A DNA stretch of 64,000 nt, from assembly GCA_013112685.1 (NCBI GenBank), contig JABFGC010000002.1, positions 1,002,902 through 1,066,901 on the forward strand. The letters run 5' to 3'. Shown here piece after piece: positions 1 to 8,284 of this stretch (position 1 is its first letter; each line of letters opens with the position of its first letter). The translations under genes and the position numbers were made by a program. The DNA is from Chloroflexota bacterium. GTDB lineage: Bacteria; Chloroflexota; Anaerolineae; Anaerolineales; Villigracilaceae. Under the pieces are notes generated by a model. The model was not told the origin of the DNA, ran no database searches, and saw only the letters and a program-made list of their open reading frames with translations.

Positions 1-1257
1 GCGCAAAGCATGACTGGGCCATACATCACGGTGAATCACACTTGAGCCAGCGGGATTACCATTATCATCCTTTTTTGCCACTGTAATGCAACAGGAGTCG
101 GTTCGATCTGGCGTGTCGCAAGGATCAATATCGGGTCCTTCGGAAATGCTACGCCCTCCTACTTGACCAAAACCTTCCTTGCCATTTTTCAATTGATAAT
201 GAAATGCACCGAGCGCTAAAATTCGACACTCTTCTACTGAGTTACCGGTACGCAGTCCTTTATCTCTGACATACCGATCTTGGCTACCCAACGCAAATAA
301 GTATTCATCTTTCTCTTTAATTTCATGCGCTGGGAACTGTTGATTGAATATATAAAACTGATGGTTCCAGTTCCACGACAACTTGATGCCAAGCTTTGCA
401 CATTTTTCAACCGAAAGTTCAAGTTTCTCCGCCACTGCCTGAGGGGTCATTGCAAAGACACGGAGACGGTATTCCCTTCCCTGGCTCTCTAAATGACGCG
501 ATATCACCCAGCGTGTGACGGGGAACCAATTGTTGGTGCTGGAACCACTTACAGTGCGTACCATCGTTCGCGGATGCTGTATCGAAAACGGGCTAAAACT
601 TAAGAGCCCCGCAAGTGAATATAGATCGATAGTTCCCTCATTGTGCCATTTCCAAAGCGGCACATGCACACTATCTAGCATAAAAACCTTATGCTCTGCT
701 TCTAACATCAACCCCCATGAAACACGATTCAACCCCAGCTTATCCCGAATATCCCTATGTACATCGGGACGATGACCGTACCTTTCATTCACGAGATTTT
801 CCACAAACTCACGTAGCTCGTGCCGCTCAAACTGTTCAATTACTCCACCGACGATGTATCCACCAAAAACGGCTCGAACAATAATGATTCCCAGGTTTAT
901 AACGCCAAGCGCAAGATCCCCCAGGCCCCGGATGAAACCAGCGAAATCAAACCGAATGAGCGAACCAATCGCTTTGCCCAGAGCTCTTACGATTGTAGCT
1001 ATACCACGAACAATTTCTTCGACTAGACGGAGAATTCCGTTGATAATGCCGGCGATAAACCGGGCTATCCCCGCTACGAATCCACCTATATTGTAATCAA
1101 TCCAATCTACGACACTATTTACAGCGTCTCTAATAAATTCAATGACAGCGTTGGCTATGTCTTCTGCCGTGTCAACCACGACATCCACGACTTCTTCGAC
1201 GACCTCGCCTACAAACTCAAAGCCTGATGCAACAGCATTTCCGATATCTTCGAACAT
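1..1257 (-). CDS. Unrecognised large protein with amphipathic/hydrophobic N-terminus (C-terminus beyond window)
   Basis: Reading the minus strand from the ATG at 1257 gives 419 codons without a stop, still open at base 1, so the C-terminus is missing. A strong Shine-Dalgarno (AGGAGGTCACC before the ATG) fixes the start. Roughly residues 1-150 are a run of amphipathic helices rich in Ile, Val, Gly and Ala (for example GIARFIAGIINGILRLVEEI), acidic at first and then glycine-rich and strongly hydrophobic. After about residue 155 the protein becomes an ordinary soluble domain rich in His, Trp and Tyr, with a Cys-containing stretch (DPCDTPDRTDSCC) near the window edge. I do not recognise a family. 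The N-terminus would suit membrane insertion or translocation, but that is inference. It sits beside IS remnants in an accessory region. Confidence 0.75.
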   Translation of the reverse strand, partial: MFEDIGNAVASGFEFVGEVVEEVVDVVVDTAEDIANAVIEFIRDAVNSVVDWIDYNIGGFVAGIARFIAGIINGILRLVEEIVRGIATIVRALGKAIGSLIRFDFAGFIRGLGDLALGVINLGIIIVRAVFGGYIVGGVIEQFERHELREFVENLVNERYGHRPDVHRDIRDKLGLNRVSWGLMLEAEHKVFMLDSVHVPLWKWHNEGTIDLYSLAGLLSFSPFSIQHPRTMVRTVSGSSTNNWFPVTRWVISRHLESQGREYRLRVFAMTPQAVAEKLELSVEKCAKLGIKLSWNWNHQFYIFNQQFPAHEIKEKDEYLFALGSQDRYVRDKGLRTGNSVEECRILALGAFHYQLKNGKEGFGQVGGRSISEGPDIDPCDTPDRTDSCCITVAKKDDNGNPAGSSVIHRDVWPSHALR

Positions 1258-1732
1258 GGTGACCTCCTAACTATAAGAACTGCATCCTAATCAGAATGAA
1301 GGCAAATGTTCTTAACACTATACAAATTCTGACTTTTGAAGTCAATACCCAGTATTTAGAAATACTTGGGAAAGTATTTGCCTGACGCTCATTCATAGGC
1401 TCTCTCGCTCAGAGAGCAGATGTTACACTCAGATGATGCCTATTGAGAAAGCATCTGGGGGCGGGTAGTTGGTCTTTCGGGAAAAGCAATTCTTTTGAAG
1501 TTATAAAGGTATGGATCAAGTCAGAGAGCATCAGCCAGAATAGACAATCTCGCTCACAGTAGCGAATGGCTCGACACACGCTCGATCGTAAAACCTACAG
1601 GAGTTTTGAATGAACTGCCCAACGAGACTATCGAAAAACCGGATTTTAGAGAAAAACTCCTGTCCAGGATAGAGTGATAGACCAGCTACTCGTGTTGCAG
1701 GCGGAATTCTGGATGGTATCCCCGGTCAGGGG
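1258..1732. other. Intergenic stretch with no supported gene
   Basis: About 475 bases upstream of the partial gene at the window edge. All frames carry frequent stops, no RNA gene or clear repeat is visible, and base composition is more AT-rich than the core genes further right. It probably holds the promoter of the minus-strand gene, but no convincing -35/-10 pair can be named. Confidence 0.5.
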
Positions 1733-1870
1733 TCAGTAGATCGTCCCAAAGGCGTGGATCTTGCCGATATTGTGCACCAGGGCGAACCGCGTACGCGCCT
1801 ATTGTACATCCACTTTGCGTTTTGAGCGCAGGGTGAAACGGTGCAACCAGTTATAGACACAGAACTCGAA
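1733..1870 (-). pseudogene. Possible C-terminal remnant of a DDE-type transposase
   Basis: The minus strand reads FEFCVYNWLHRFTLRSKRK, an in-frame TAG, then ARTRFALVHNIGKIHAFGTIY and a stop. This looks like the last 45 or so residues of a DDE transposase, with an internal stop and no upstream catalytic domain. The flanks in the same frame are low in similarity to anything I know. It is best read as a decayed insertion-sequence fragment, and the family cannot be assigned from so little. Confidence 0.35.
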
Positions 1871-1935
1871 ACCTGGGCGTGGGTCTGGAAGGCTGCCCGT
1901 GGATGGAATCCCTGCTTCAAAATCACCCCAAAAAG

Positions 1936-1975
1936 AAAAAGTCCCGCCGCCTTTTGCCTGGCTCGGGACTTTTTT
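1936..1975. terminator. Bidirectional intrinsic terminator-like hairpin
   Basis: A perfect 11-bp stem (AAAAAGTCCCG at 1936-1946 and CGGGACTTTTT at 1964-1974) gives a GC core with an A-tract on one side and a T-tract on the other, so it could stop transcription on either strand. It lies between the transposase remnant and the direct-repeat copy at 1997. Confidence 0.6.
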
Positions 1976-1996
1976 CATCCATTTTTTCTCTTCCCT

Positions 1997-2020
1997 CTTG
2001 ACACTGCGGTTAATCGGTAG
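1997..2020 (+). repeat. 24-bp direct repeat, copy 1
   Basis: CTTGACACTGCGGTTAATCGGTAG here and CTTGACACTGCAAGTTATCGGTAG at 4308-4331 match at 20 of 24 positions in the same orientation. Each copy lies just downstream of a hairpin (1936-1975 and 4283-4305). The pair brackets the HIRAN gene and the IS110 remnant. It may be the end of an insertion element or a recombination scar. Confidence 0.5.
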
Positions 2021-2170
2021 GCTGCGTGCTGTTGCGCCAGACTCTTTGGCTTGTAAAAGACCAGCCCACAAAACGATTGACAAAATTATTGCACGAAACT
2101 TTTACTTTGGCAACAACCTGAAAAAACACAAACTACATAAAACACTCGTGATTCAATTGACTACGATATA

Positions 2171-2605
2171 TTATTCAACTTCAACTGGAATATCAAGCCA
2201 TACTCCATAGTGACCTTGGTCCCCGTTGCGACGTTCCCAGCCGCCTTTTATCTTTGCCTTACAAGTTCCAATGGCGCGAGGATGACCACCTAAACGGATT
2301 TGCTCTCTATATAGTCGGGCAACTTCCCGGCTTAAGTATCCGACGTGTAATCCAGAAATCTCAACTCGTACGGCTTGTTTATCGTAAGGGTTGTTATCTT
2401 CAAGAATTAGTGTTGCATCAATCGTAAGATTTTCACCCTTCTCTTTGCGGGGTCCACATATTTTTTCAAGATTTTCTTGATAATGCGATTCCCCTACAAC
2501 TTCTAATGCAAAACGCCCATTTCCCCTGAGTTCTACTTCATCAGGTTCGGAAGAAATAGGTTCTGGTGTTTTTTTTGAGCCGAAGAGTTTCGAGAAAAAA
2601 TCCAT
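2171..2605 (-). CDS. HIRAN-domain protein
   Basis: A 144-residue protein. The start at 2605 (MDFFSKLFGSKK) is preferred over a longer reading from 2644 because AGGAGAAGCGTT sits just before it. After a short basic, Pro/Ser-rich linker the rest is one HIRAN domain: the FALEVVGESHYQ opening, the LEDNNPYDKQAVRVEI core and the GYLSREVARLYREQI motif. HIRAN domains bind DNA ends or single-stranded 3' ends and usually sit in repair helicases. Free-standing copies are common in accessory regions, where their role is not established. The neighbouring IS110 remnant supports acquisition by transfer. Family assignment is firm, function is inference. Confidence 0.8.
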   Translation of the reverse strand: MDFFSKLFGSKKTPEPISSEPDEVELRGNGRFALEVVGESHYQENLEKICGPRKEKGENLTIDATLILEDNNPYDKQAVRVEISGLHVGYLSREVARLYREQIRLGGHPRAIGTCKAKIKGGWERRNGDQGHYGVWLDIPVEVE

Positions 2606-2668
2606 AACGCTTCTCCTTGATTTAACAAAATGGTAGCAGCCCAACGGCTTGCGTTATTAGAATGAACT

Positions 2669-2901
2669 TGCTTGGGACGTGGCATCGGCGTATCCTAGAG
2701 GTGATACCGCCGCAGGGACGCTGATGGGGTGTGAGTGTCTGGGTTGTCCGGCAGCCGCTATGGGACAGATTTCGCTGGAAGAAATCGAGAGCCCGCCGCG
2801 TTATGTGGACACCTGCGGAACCTAATCTGGGATGGTGCGAGTTTGCACCGAAACCCGAATCGGTAGCTGCCACTCAAACCCAACAATCCACGTCCCAAGC
2901 A
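2669..2901 (+). ncRNA. Candidate IS110 bridge-RNA (seekRNA) region
   Basis: The non-coding left part of the element is closed by a perfect 14-bp inverted repeat, TGCTTGGGACGTGG at 2669-2682 and CCACGTCCCAAGCA at 2888-2901, about 205 bases apart. IS110-group elements encode a structured bridge RNA at exactly this place, upstream of the transposase. The long closing stem and the position fit, but the target- and donor-binding loops cannot be identified without the element's ends. RNA assignment is therefore inference. Confidence 0.35.
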
Positions 2902-2920
2902 CAGACATAAGGAGTGTAGC

Positions 2921-4160
2921 ATGAAAGGAACAGAAGATACAAGACAGATCGAGCGGTACATAGCCCGGATATTCACAAGGAGTATGTGCTGGCGGGGGGA
3001 CAGAATGCGAAGCAGGAGTGGGTGATGCCGCCCCGCCGGATCAGCATGGCGAAGTTTCGGGAATGGGCAAGCGCCAACCTGCAGGAAGGGGATGCAGTGG
3101 TGATCGAGACGACCACCAATGTCTGGGACATCTACGACAGTGTGGCGCCGCTGGTCACCCGCACCGTGGTGGCGCATGCCGGAGCCGTGAGGCAGATTGC
3201 CGAAGCGCGGGTCAAGACGGACAAGGAAGATGTCAAGCGGCTGATCCGCTTGTTGATTGCGGACATCGTGCCGGAGGTATGGGTGCCGCCTGTAGAAGTG
3301 CGCGAGTTGCGTGGGCTGATCTCGTATCGCAATCGGCTGGTCAAAACGAGCACGATGATCCGCAACCGGCTGCAAAGTCTGCTGCATCGACATAACATCC
3401 TGCTGCCGAAAGGGAAGCTTTGCAGGATGCAGCCTGGTGGCAGGCACAGCAGATGAGTGGGTTGGAGAAGATGCAGATCCAGCAGGAACTGGTGCTGCTG
3501 GAGGAGATTGACAAACACAAAGCGGAAGTGGATGCAGAATTGGGGCGGCAATGCCTGCGGGAGCCGTGGGGCAAGCAGGCGGTGAGACTGTTACAACTAC
3601 CCGGCTTCGGGGTGGTGATGAGCATGATCGTGCTGTCTGCCATCGGTGACATCCAGCGTTTTGCGAGTGCCAAGCATCTGGTGGGCTATGCGGGGTTGGG
3701 AGCGGGCGTTCATGAGAGTGGCAAGGAACACATCGAGAAGCGCATTACCAAAAGTGGACGCAAGGAATTGCGCTGGGCACTGGTGGAAGCGGCGTGGCAA
3801 GCGATCCGTATTTCGCCGTATTGGAAGGAGCAATATGAGAAGTATCTACGCCGCATGCGTCGACCGAACCAGGCGATTGTGGTGATCGCGCGGAAGTTGT
3901 TGGTGGCGGTCTGGCACGTGCTGACGAAGGAAGAGACCGACATTCATGCGAGCGAAGAAGACCTGGCGTACAAGATGTTGGTGTTGGCGTGGGACCTGGA
4001 CGAAAACGTCCGCCTGGGACTGACCTACAAGCAGTTTGCCAAATATGCGTTGATGAGCTCGGCATTGAGACCGACATCACTCGCTTTGTACGCAGGAATG
4101 TGCCCAGAAGGATCGCACCCAGAGCGGAAGTCCCGGCACGCATGGAGGAACTGGGCTTGA
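2921..4160 (+). pseudogene. IS110-family transposase, disrupted by two frameshifts
   Basis: The start ATG at 2921 follows AAGGAGTGTAGC. The frame reads MKGTEDTRQIERYI and then continues in another frame from about 2965 with DIHKEYVLAGG, a loss of one base inside what should be the first catalytic-Asp motif. It stays open through the DEDD RuvC-like region (VIETTTNVWDIYD, ARVKTDKEDVKRL), shifts again by one base at about 3418-3425, and continues through the Tnp_20 domain (PGFGVVMSM, GYAGLGAGVHESG, ITKSGRKELRWALVEAAW) to 4160. The full protein would be about 410 residues, normal for the family. Both shifts are one-base losses. Either this is true decay or one of them is a sequencing error. Confidence 0.8.
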
Positions 4161-4282
4161 CCTGCTAAAGCGGGCTTGAACGAAAAACCGAAATAAGAAT
4201 CTGCAACCCCGGATCAACCGCAGAGGCTGACGGGGGTGGCGAAGCTTTCCCTAATTATGAAATCCCTTTGAATACAAAAGAC

Positions 4283-4305
4283 CATGAGAAACTTTCCTTC
4301 TCATG
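4283..4305. other. Hairpin next to direct-repeat copy 2
   Basis: CATGAGAA at 4283-4290 and TTCTCATG at 4298-4305 form an 8-bp stem with a 7-base loop. It lies two bases before the second copy of the CTTGACACTGC repeat, mirroring the hairpin near copy 1. Confidence 0.45.
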
Positions 4306-4307
4306 AT

Positions 4308-4331
4308 CTTGACACTGCAAGTTATCGGTAG
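4308..4331 (+). repeat. 24-bp direct repeat, copy 2
   Basis: CTTGACACTGCAAGTTATCGGTAG, the partner of the copy at 1997-2020. It overlaps the last codons and stop of the zinc-ribbon gene read from the other strand, so the insertion or recombination that placed this repeat may have set the C-terminus of that gene. Confidence 0.5.
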
Positions 4332-5020
4332 TGGTGGTAGGGCGGGCTGGGATAATGCCTGAGAGCAAGAAAAACCCGAAGCCAGAAAAATGCTTGTAAG
4401 TCGCGCAGAATCCCGCCAATCCACTGCACGCTTTGTTCGGCGGCTTTAGGATTTGCGAGCGTTTGCTTTTGGCTTATTTTTTGGAAACAGTTTTTTTTCT
4501 TTTTTGTATGAGAACCTAAATTAGAAATCTTCTTGGAAATTGCAACTGGTTTCTTCTTTTGCGACAATTTTGGAGTATTTCTTCTTGTTTTTTTCAGCGG
4601 ACGACGCACGTGAAACACGTAAGAGTCAAAACTGTAATTGGTTGTCCATCCCATCGGACCGTTTGATTTGGTAATTCTTAATTTTATTCCAGCGGGGCTT
4701 ATCCGTTCAAAAATCTCCCAGCCAGGAGGTGTAATCCTTTCAATATGCTTGAAAACATCATTTTCTAATGGTTGCTTTAAAGTCATGTCATCCAGATATA
4801 TTTCTTTGATTTCATCAATGGTTGGCGGTATTACACCAGGTGGGGGTAAATCAGGTATCATCCAATAACGTGCCTGAAATTTATTCGTGCAATCATGAAT
4901 GGCAAGTGTCATATATTCATATTCGATATTAGATGCTTTCAGGTGGTAGCCACAGTGTGGACAGCTTTTGGCTGTCTCAGATACCTCCTTTTTACATTCG
5001 GGACAGTATATCATCGTCAT
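4322..5020 (-). CDS. Zinc-ribbon protein of unknown function, C-terminus possibly altered
   Basis: A 232-residue protein starting MTMIYCPECKKEV, with a two-CxxC zinc ribbon (CPEC at 6-9 and CPHC at about 20-23). The middle part (about residues 35-140) is a soluble domain I do not recognise. Residues 140-190 are Lys/Ser-rich and low complexity. The last 45 residues are hydrophobic and run into the repeat at 4308-4331, so the natural C-terminus may have been replaced by the IS event. Zinc-ribbon openings like this are common in small bacterial proteins and say little about function. Confidence 0.6.
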   Translation of the reverse strand: MTMIYCPECKKEVSETAKSCPHCGYHLKASNIEYEYMTLAIHDCTNKFQARYWMIPDLPPPGVIPPTIDEIKEIYLDDMTLKQPLENDVFKHIERITPPGWEIFERISPAGIKLRITKSNGPMGWTTNYSFDSYVFHVRRPLKKTRRNTPKLSQKKKPVAISKKISNLGSHTKKKKNCFQKISQKQTLANPKAAEQSVQWIGGILRDLQAFFWLRVFLALRHYPSPPYHHYR

Positions 5021-5476
5021 TTAATACCTCCGAAATTCGATATGATTTTGATTAGGCAATAGCCACCCAACATAGGTATTAGACGGACGTTTTCCATATA
5101 AGACTCCCATACGGCGTTTTATGCGGAATGGATGCCCCAAATATACAACCGCTTTCACGTTTTGACAATCATCTCACAAAGGAAATTGAATCCGCCAATA
5201 CATTCTCTTTCACGAAAACCACCATGACCCTTCGACAGACTCACTCGTGCCTCCGGCGCTGGCGCAGGCATGGCAGGTCTACACCCACGCGCTTCGCGTC
5301 CAACGCGGAGGACTCGCCCTCAAATCCTCCCTCGACGGCTAATTGCCAATTCCCCAATTACCAATTACCCAATTTCGAACCGCCAATCTCCAATCTCGCC
5401 CTGACTTCTCGAAGGACTCCCCCTCCAAATACGGTACAATCATCCCCTCTACACACCCACCAACCACCAATTACCA
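5021..5476. other. Intergenic region ending in CCAATTACC-type low-complexity words
   Basis: No supported gene in 456 bases. A plus-strand reading frame from 5128 shows no conserved domain and runs into the transporter gene in another frame. From about 5340 the DNA is a string of degenerate words (CCAATT, CCAATTACC, CCCAATTT), the same vocabulary found in other intergenic spaces here. Another copy lies directly before the ATG at 5477. Confidence 0.5.
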
Positions 5477-6373
5477 ATGCGTCTCAAAGCCGACCTGACC
5501 CTCTTCCTCATTTCCATCATCTGGGGCTCTGCCTTCGTCGCCCAGCGTGTGGCGGGACAGGCGGGCGGCGTCTACATCTTCAACGGAGTCCGCTATTTGC
5601 TGGCGGCGCTGGTCGTCCTGCCCTTTGCGTTTCGCGTAGGTCGAATTAATATTTCGGCTTACCCCCGCGACCAGTTCAAATGGATGGGCATTGCGGGCGT
5701 GTTCTTGTTTTTGGCGAGCGCCCTGCAGCAGGCGGGCATGGTCTACACCACGGCGGGAAACGCGGGATTCATCACCAGCCTGTACGTGGTATTGATTCCG
5801 ATGATCCTCTTCCTGTTTTGGCGGGAAAAGCCGCACTGGTTGTTCGTGGCTGCCATCCTGCTGGCGATGATCGGCGCGTTTTTGCTCTCCACAAACGGAA
5901 AATTTGAAATCCACTTTGGCGATCTGCTCGAATTGATCGGCGCGCTGTTCTGGGCGTTCCATGTTGTCGTCCTCGGTAAATACGCTTCGAAATATGAATC
6001 CATGTCCTTTTCGGTGGGGCAGCTTGCGGTTTGCGGACTGCTCAACCTCGGTGTGGGCGTTGTCGTGGAGCCGATGCCTGTCTTTGACGTGAACCTTTTG
6101 TTTGCCATCGCTTACACGGCGTTCCTTTCGCTTGGACTGTGTTACACCCTGCAAATCTGGGCGCGGCGGCACACGCCTCCCGCCGACGCGGCGCTGATCC
6201 TCAGCCTTGAGTCGGTCTTCGCTGTGATCTCCGGCTGGCTTTTGCTGGACGAACGGCTTGCCCCGCTTCAAATTGCCGGGGCGGTTTTGATCTTCGCCGC
6301 CGTCATCCTCTCGCAATTCAAAGAGTGGACATCAGGTACAATTGACCGCGATCATCTGGTTGAGGGGCGCTGA
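5477..6373 (+). CDS. EamA-family (DMT superfamily) membrane transporter
   Basis: 298 residues with about ten hydrophobic segments arranged as two EamA repeats. The first opens with TLFLISIIWGSAFVAQRVAG and the second begins near residue 150 (GDLLELIGALFWAFHVVVLG). The conserved ends of each half, TAGNAGFITSLYVVLIP and LSLESVFAVISGWLLLDE, are typical. Such proteins export or import small metabolites, often amino acids. The substrate cannot be read from the sequence. The start ATG follows a pyrimidine-rich leader with no clear Shine-Dalgarno. A GNAT acetyltransferase follows at short distance. Confidence 0.88.
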   Translation: MRLKADLTLFLISIIWGSAFVAQRVAGQAGGVYIFNGVRYLLAALVVLPFAFRVGRINISAYPRDQFKWMGIAGVFLFLASALQQAGMVYTTAGNAGFITSLYVVLIPMILFLFWREKPHWLFVAAILLAMIGAFLLSTNGKFEIHFGDLLELIGALFWAFHVVVLGKYASKYESMSFSVGQLAVCGLLNLGVGVVVEPMPVFDVNLLFAIAYTAFLSLGLCYTLQIWARRHTPPADAALILSLESVFAVISGWLLLDERLAPLQIAGAVLIFAAVILSQFKEWTSGTIDRDHLVEGR

Positions 6374-6428
6374 CCTTCGACCTAAATTACCCAATTACTA
6401 CACCTGCAATCTCCAGTCTCCCACTCCC

Positions 6429-7028
6429 ATGCCCAAGAAATCCACCCTCGAAGAACTCGACCTCTCCTTTCACCCGCTCACGCAAAAACTCTGGCGCGAC
6501 TTTGAAATGCTCTTTGGCGAGAACGGCGCCTGCGGCGGATGCTGGTGCATGTATTGGAAACTGCGCGGAAAAGCCTTCAGCGAAAATACAGGCGGGGGGA
6601 ACAGGCAAATGCAAAAGTCCATAGTGGATGCGAAGGTCGTCCCTGGCTTGCTCGCCTATTCCGAGGGCTATCCCGTCGGCTGGGTGGCTGTCGAGCCGCG
6701 CAGTCAATATCCAAAACTCGCTCATTCGCGCGTGCTCAAACCCATTGACGAGCAGGAGGTCTGGTCCATCACCTGTTTGTTCGTGGAGAGAAAACGCCGC
6801 CGCAAGGGGATTGCCGTGGAGTTGATCAAAGCCGCAGTGGAACACGCCCAAAAGCATGGCGCGAAAATCGTGGAAGGCTACCCGGTGGATGCGAAGGAGG
6901 ATTCCCCGCCGCCGTTTATTTTCACCGGCACGGCTTCGGCGTTCAAACAGGCTGGTTTCAAAGAGGCGGCGCGCCCATCGCCAACGCGCCCCATCTTTCG
7001 GTACATCATCAGGCACGAGGGCAAATGA
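6429..7028 (+). CDS. GNAT-family N-acetyltransferase
   Basis: 199 residues from the ATG at 6429 (MPKKSTLEELDL). An upstream in-frame start at 6342 would add an unconserved tail. The acetyl-CoA site is visible in WSITCLFVERKRRRKGIAV (the V/I-x-x-x-x-R-x-x-x-G pattern, about residues 113-130), followed by LIKAAVEHAQKHGAKIVEGYP. An N-terminal Cys-rich bit (GACGGCWCMYW) is typical of a GNAT subfamily of unknown substrate. The stop overlaps the next gene's start by ATGA, so the two are likely co-translated. Confidence 0.85.
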   Translation: MPKKSTLEELDLSFHPLTQKLWRDFEMLFGENGACGGCWCMYWKLRGKAFSENTGGGNRQMQKSIVDAKVVPGLLAYSEGYPVGWVAVEPRSQYPKLAHSRVLKPIDEQEVWSITCLFVERKRRRKGIAVELIKAAVEHAQKHGAKIVEGYPVDAKEDSPPPFIFTGTASAFKQAGFKEAARPSPTRPIFRYIIRHEGK

Positions 7029-8272
7029 ATTTTCAGCCGCCCTCGAAATCCCTCACGCGGCGCGACTATCAATTCATTGCGCTGGTTTCGATTTTGTTTC
7101 TCGCCGTCTCGACCGGGCTGGTGTTTGCAAACCTTTCGCTTCCGCGCGGAGGCGGGGATTTTCTCGTCCATTGGGCGGGCGCGCGTGGATTTTTATTCGA
7201 GCGCGTGGACCCCTACAGCGGAGAAATTCCCGTGCGCGTGCAGCGGTTGGTGTATGAAGATTCAGCCGGAGCGGGCGATGAACCCTATATTCTGGATTCG
7301 CCGTTTCATCTTCTCCCGTTCTATTATCCTTTCGCGCTTCTTTCGGACCCGCAAGTTGCCCGCGCCATCTATGCCATGCTCCTCGAGTGGGCGTTGATCG
7401 GGCTGGCTTTGCTCAGCCTGCGGCTCACCGGCTGGGAGGCGCCCCGCTGGTTTGCGGTTTTGTTCTTTCTCTTTTGTGTGTTGAATTTTTATGCCTTTCG
7501 AGCCGTTCTCGAAGCCAGCCCGGTTTTGCTGCTTGGGTTGATCTATGCGGGCATGTTGCTGGCGCATCAAACCGGGCAGGATGAACTCCTGGGTGCATTG
7601 ATGGCGGTCTCTGTGTATTATTGGGAAGTGGGCTTGCCCTTCCTTTTGATGGTGGCATGGCGTTCGTATAAAGAGGGACGCGTGCGCGTCCTCGCGGGCT
7701 TTTTCATGCTTTCCTTCGTCCTGCTTGCCATGTCCTTTCTGACCTATCCGAACTGGCTCATCCCGTACCTGCGCGCGGGGATGAACAACCTGCGCGCGGA
7801 TTTCGGTTTCTCGACCTTTGCGTCGCTGGAACTTATCCTTCCTTCCTACGGCAGGATTCTCGCCTGGGTGGTGACGGTCGTTTTGGTGGTTGCCCTCGGC
7901 TATGAATGGAACGCGCTTCCATCCGCCGATGACCGCCGTTTTTACTGGACGGCTTGCCTTGCCCTTGCTTCTGCGCCGCTCCTGGGTTTCCGCACCGAGA
8001 TGGAGCATCTGGCGGTGCTTGTCATTCCGCTCGCGTTGGTATTCGCGATTATCTATGACCGCTGGAAGCGCGCCGGCGCTGTTTTCACCGTTCTGTTATT
8101 GTTGGTTGTTTTTGGTCTGCCCTGGGCTGCATATTTCCTTGCCCTGCCGCGTTATGGAGAAGTGACCTTCCTTTTCCTCCCGTTGTTCACCATCATCGGC
8201 TTGTACTGGATTCGCTGGTGGGCGCTCCGCCCTCCGCGCGTCTGGGCTGACCTGGCAGCGCGGCAATCGTAA
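7025..8272 (+). CDS. Polytopic membrane protein, GT87/ArnT-like glycosyltransferase
   Basis: 415 residues with about ten membrane segments. An acidic loop after the first segment (GGDFLVHWAGARGFL and the following DPYS motif) resembles the catalytic Asp region of GT-C transferases of the GT87/DUF2029 type, which move sugars from polyprenyl-phosphate donors on the outer face of the membrane. It overlaps the preceding acetyltransferase by 4 bp and is followed after 12 bp by a second GT-C protein, so the three transferases form one operon. The exact acceptor is not predictable. Confidence 0.7.
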   Translation: MNFQPPSKSLTRRDYQFIALVSILFLAVSTGLVFANLSLPRGGGDFLVHWAGARGFLFERVDPYSGEIPVRVQRLVYEDSAGAGDEPYILDSPFHLLPFYYPFALLSDPQVARAIYAMLLEWALIGLALLSLRLTGWEAPRWFAVLFFLFCVLNFYAFRAVLEASPVLLLGLIYAGMLLAHQTGQDELLGALMAVSVYYWEVGLPFLLMVAWRSYKEGRVRVLAGFFMLSFVLLAMSFLTYPNWLIPYLRAGMNNLRADFGFSTFASLELILPSYGRILAWVVTVVLVVALGYEWNALPSADDRRFYWTACLALASAPLLGFRTEMEHLAVLVIPLALVFAIIYDRWKRAGAVFTVLLLLVVFGLPWAAYFLALPRYGEVTFLFLPLFTIIGLYWIRWWALRPPRVWADLAARQS

Positions 8273-8284
8273 ATCGTAAATCGA

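Larger units (their letters stand above)
2640..4305 (+). mobile_element. Decayed IS110-family insertion element (boundaries approximate)
   Basis: Contains a broken DEDD/Tnp_20 transposase gene (2921-4160) preceded by about 280 bases of non-coding DNA, as in the IS110 group, where the bridge RNA is encoded upstream of the transposase. IS110 elements lack terminal inverted repeats, so ends cannot be read from one copy. I place them between the HIRAN gene and the hairpin at 4283. The disrupted reading frame suggests it no longer moves on its own. Confidence 0.6.

Noticed and set aside
5128..5649. Plus-strand reading frame of 173 codons before the DMT transporter
   Set aside because: No ribosome site, low-complexity repeat-derived residues, and it runs into the transporter gene in another frame.
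5471..6316. Long minus-strand frame opposite the DMT transporter
   Set aside because: It mirrors the codon pattern of the real plus-strand gene (GC-rich third positions) and shows no domain.
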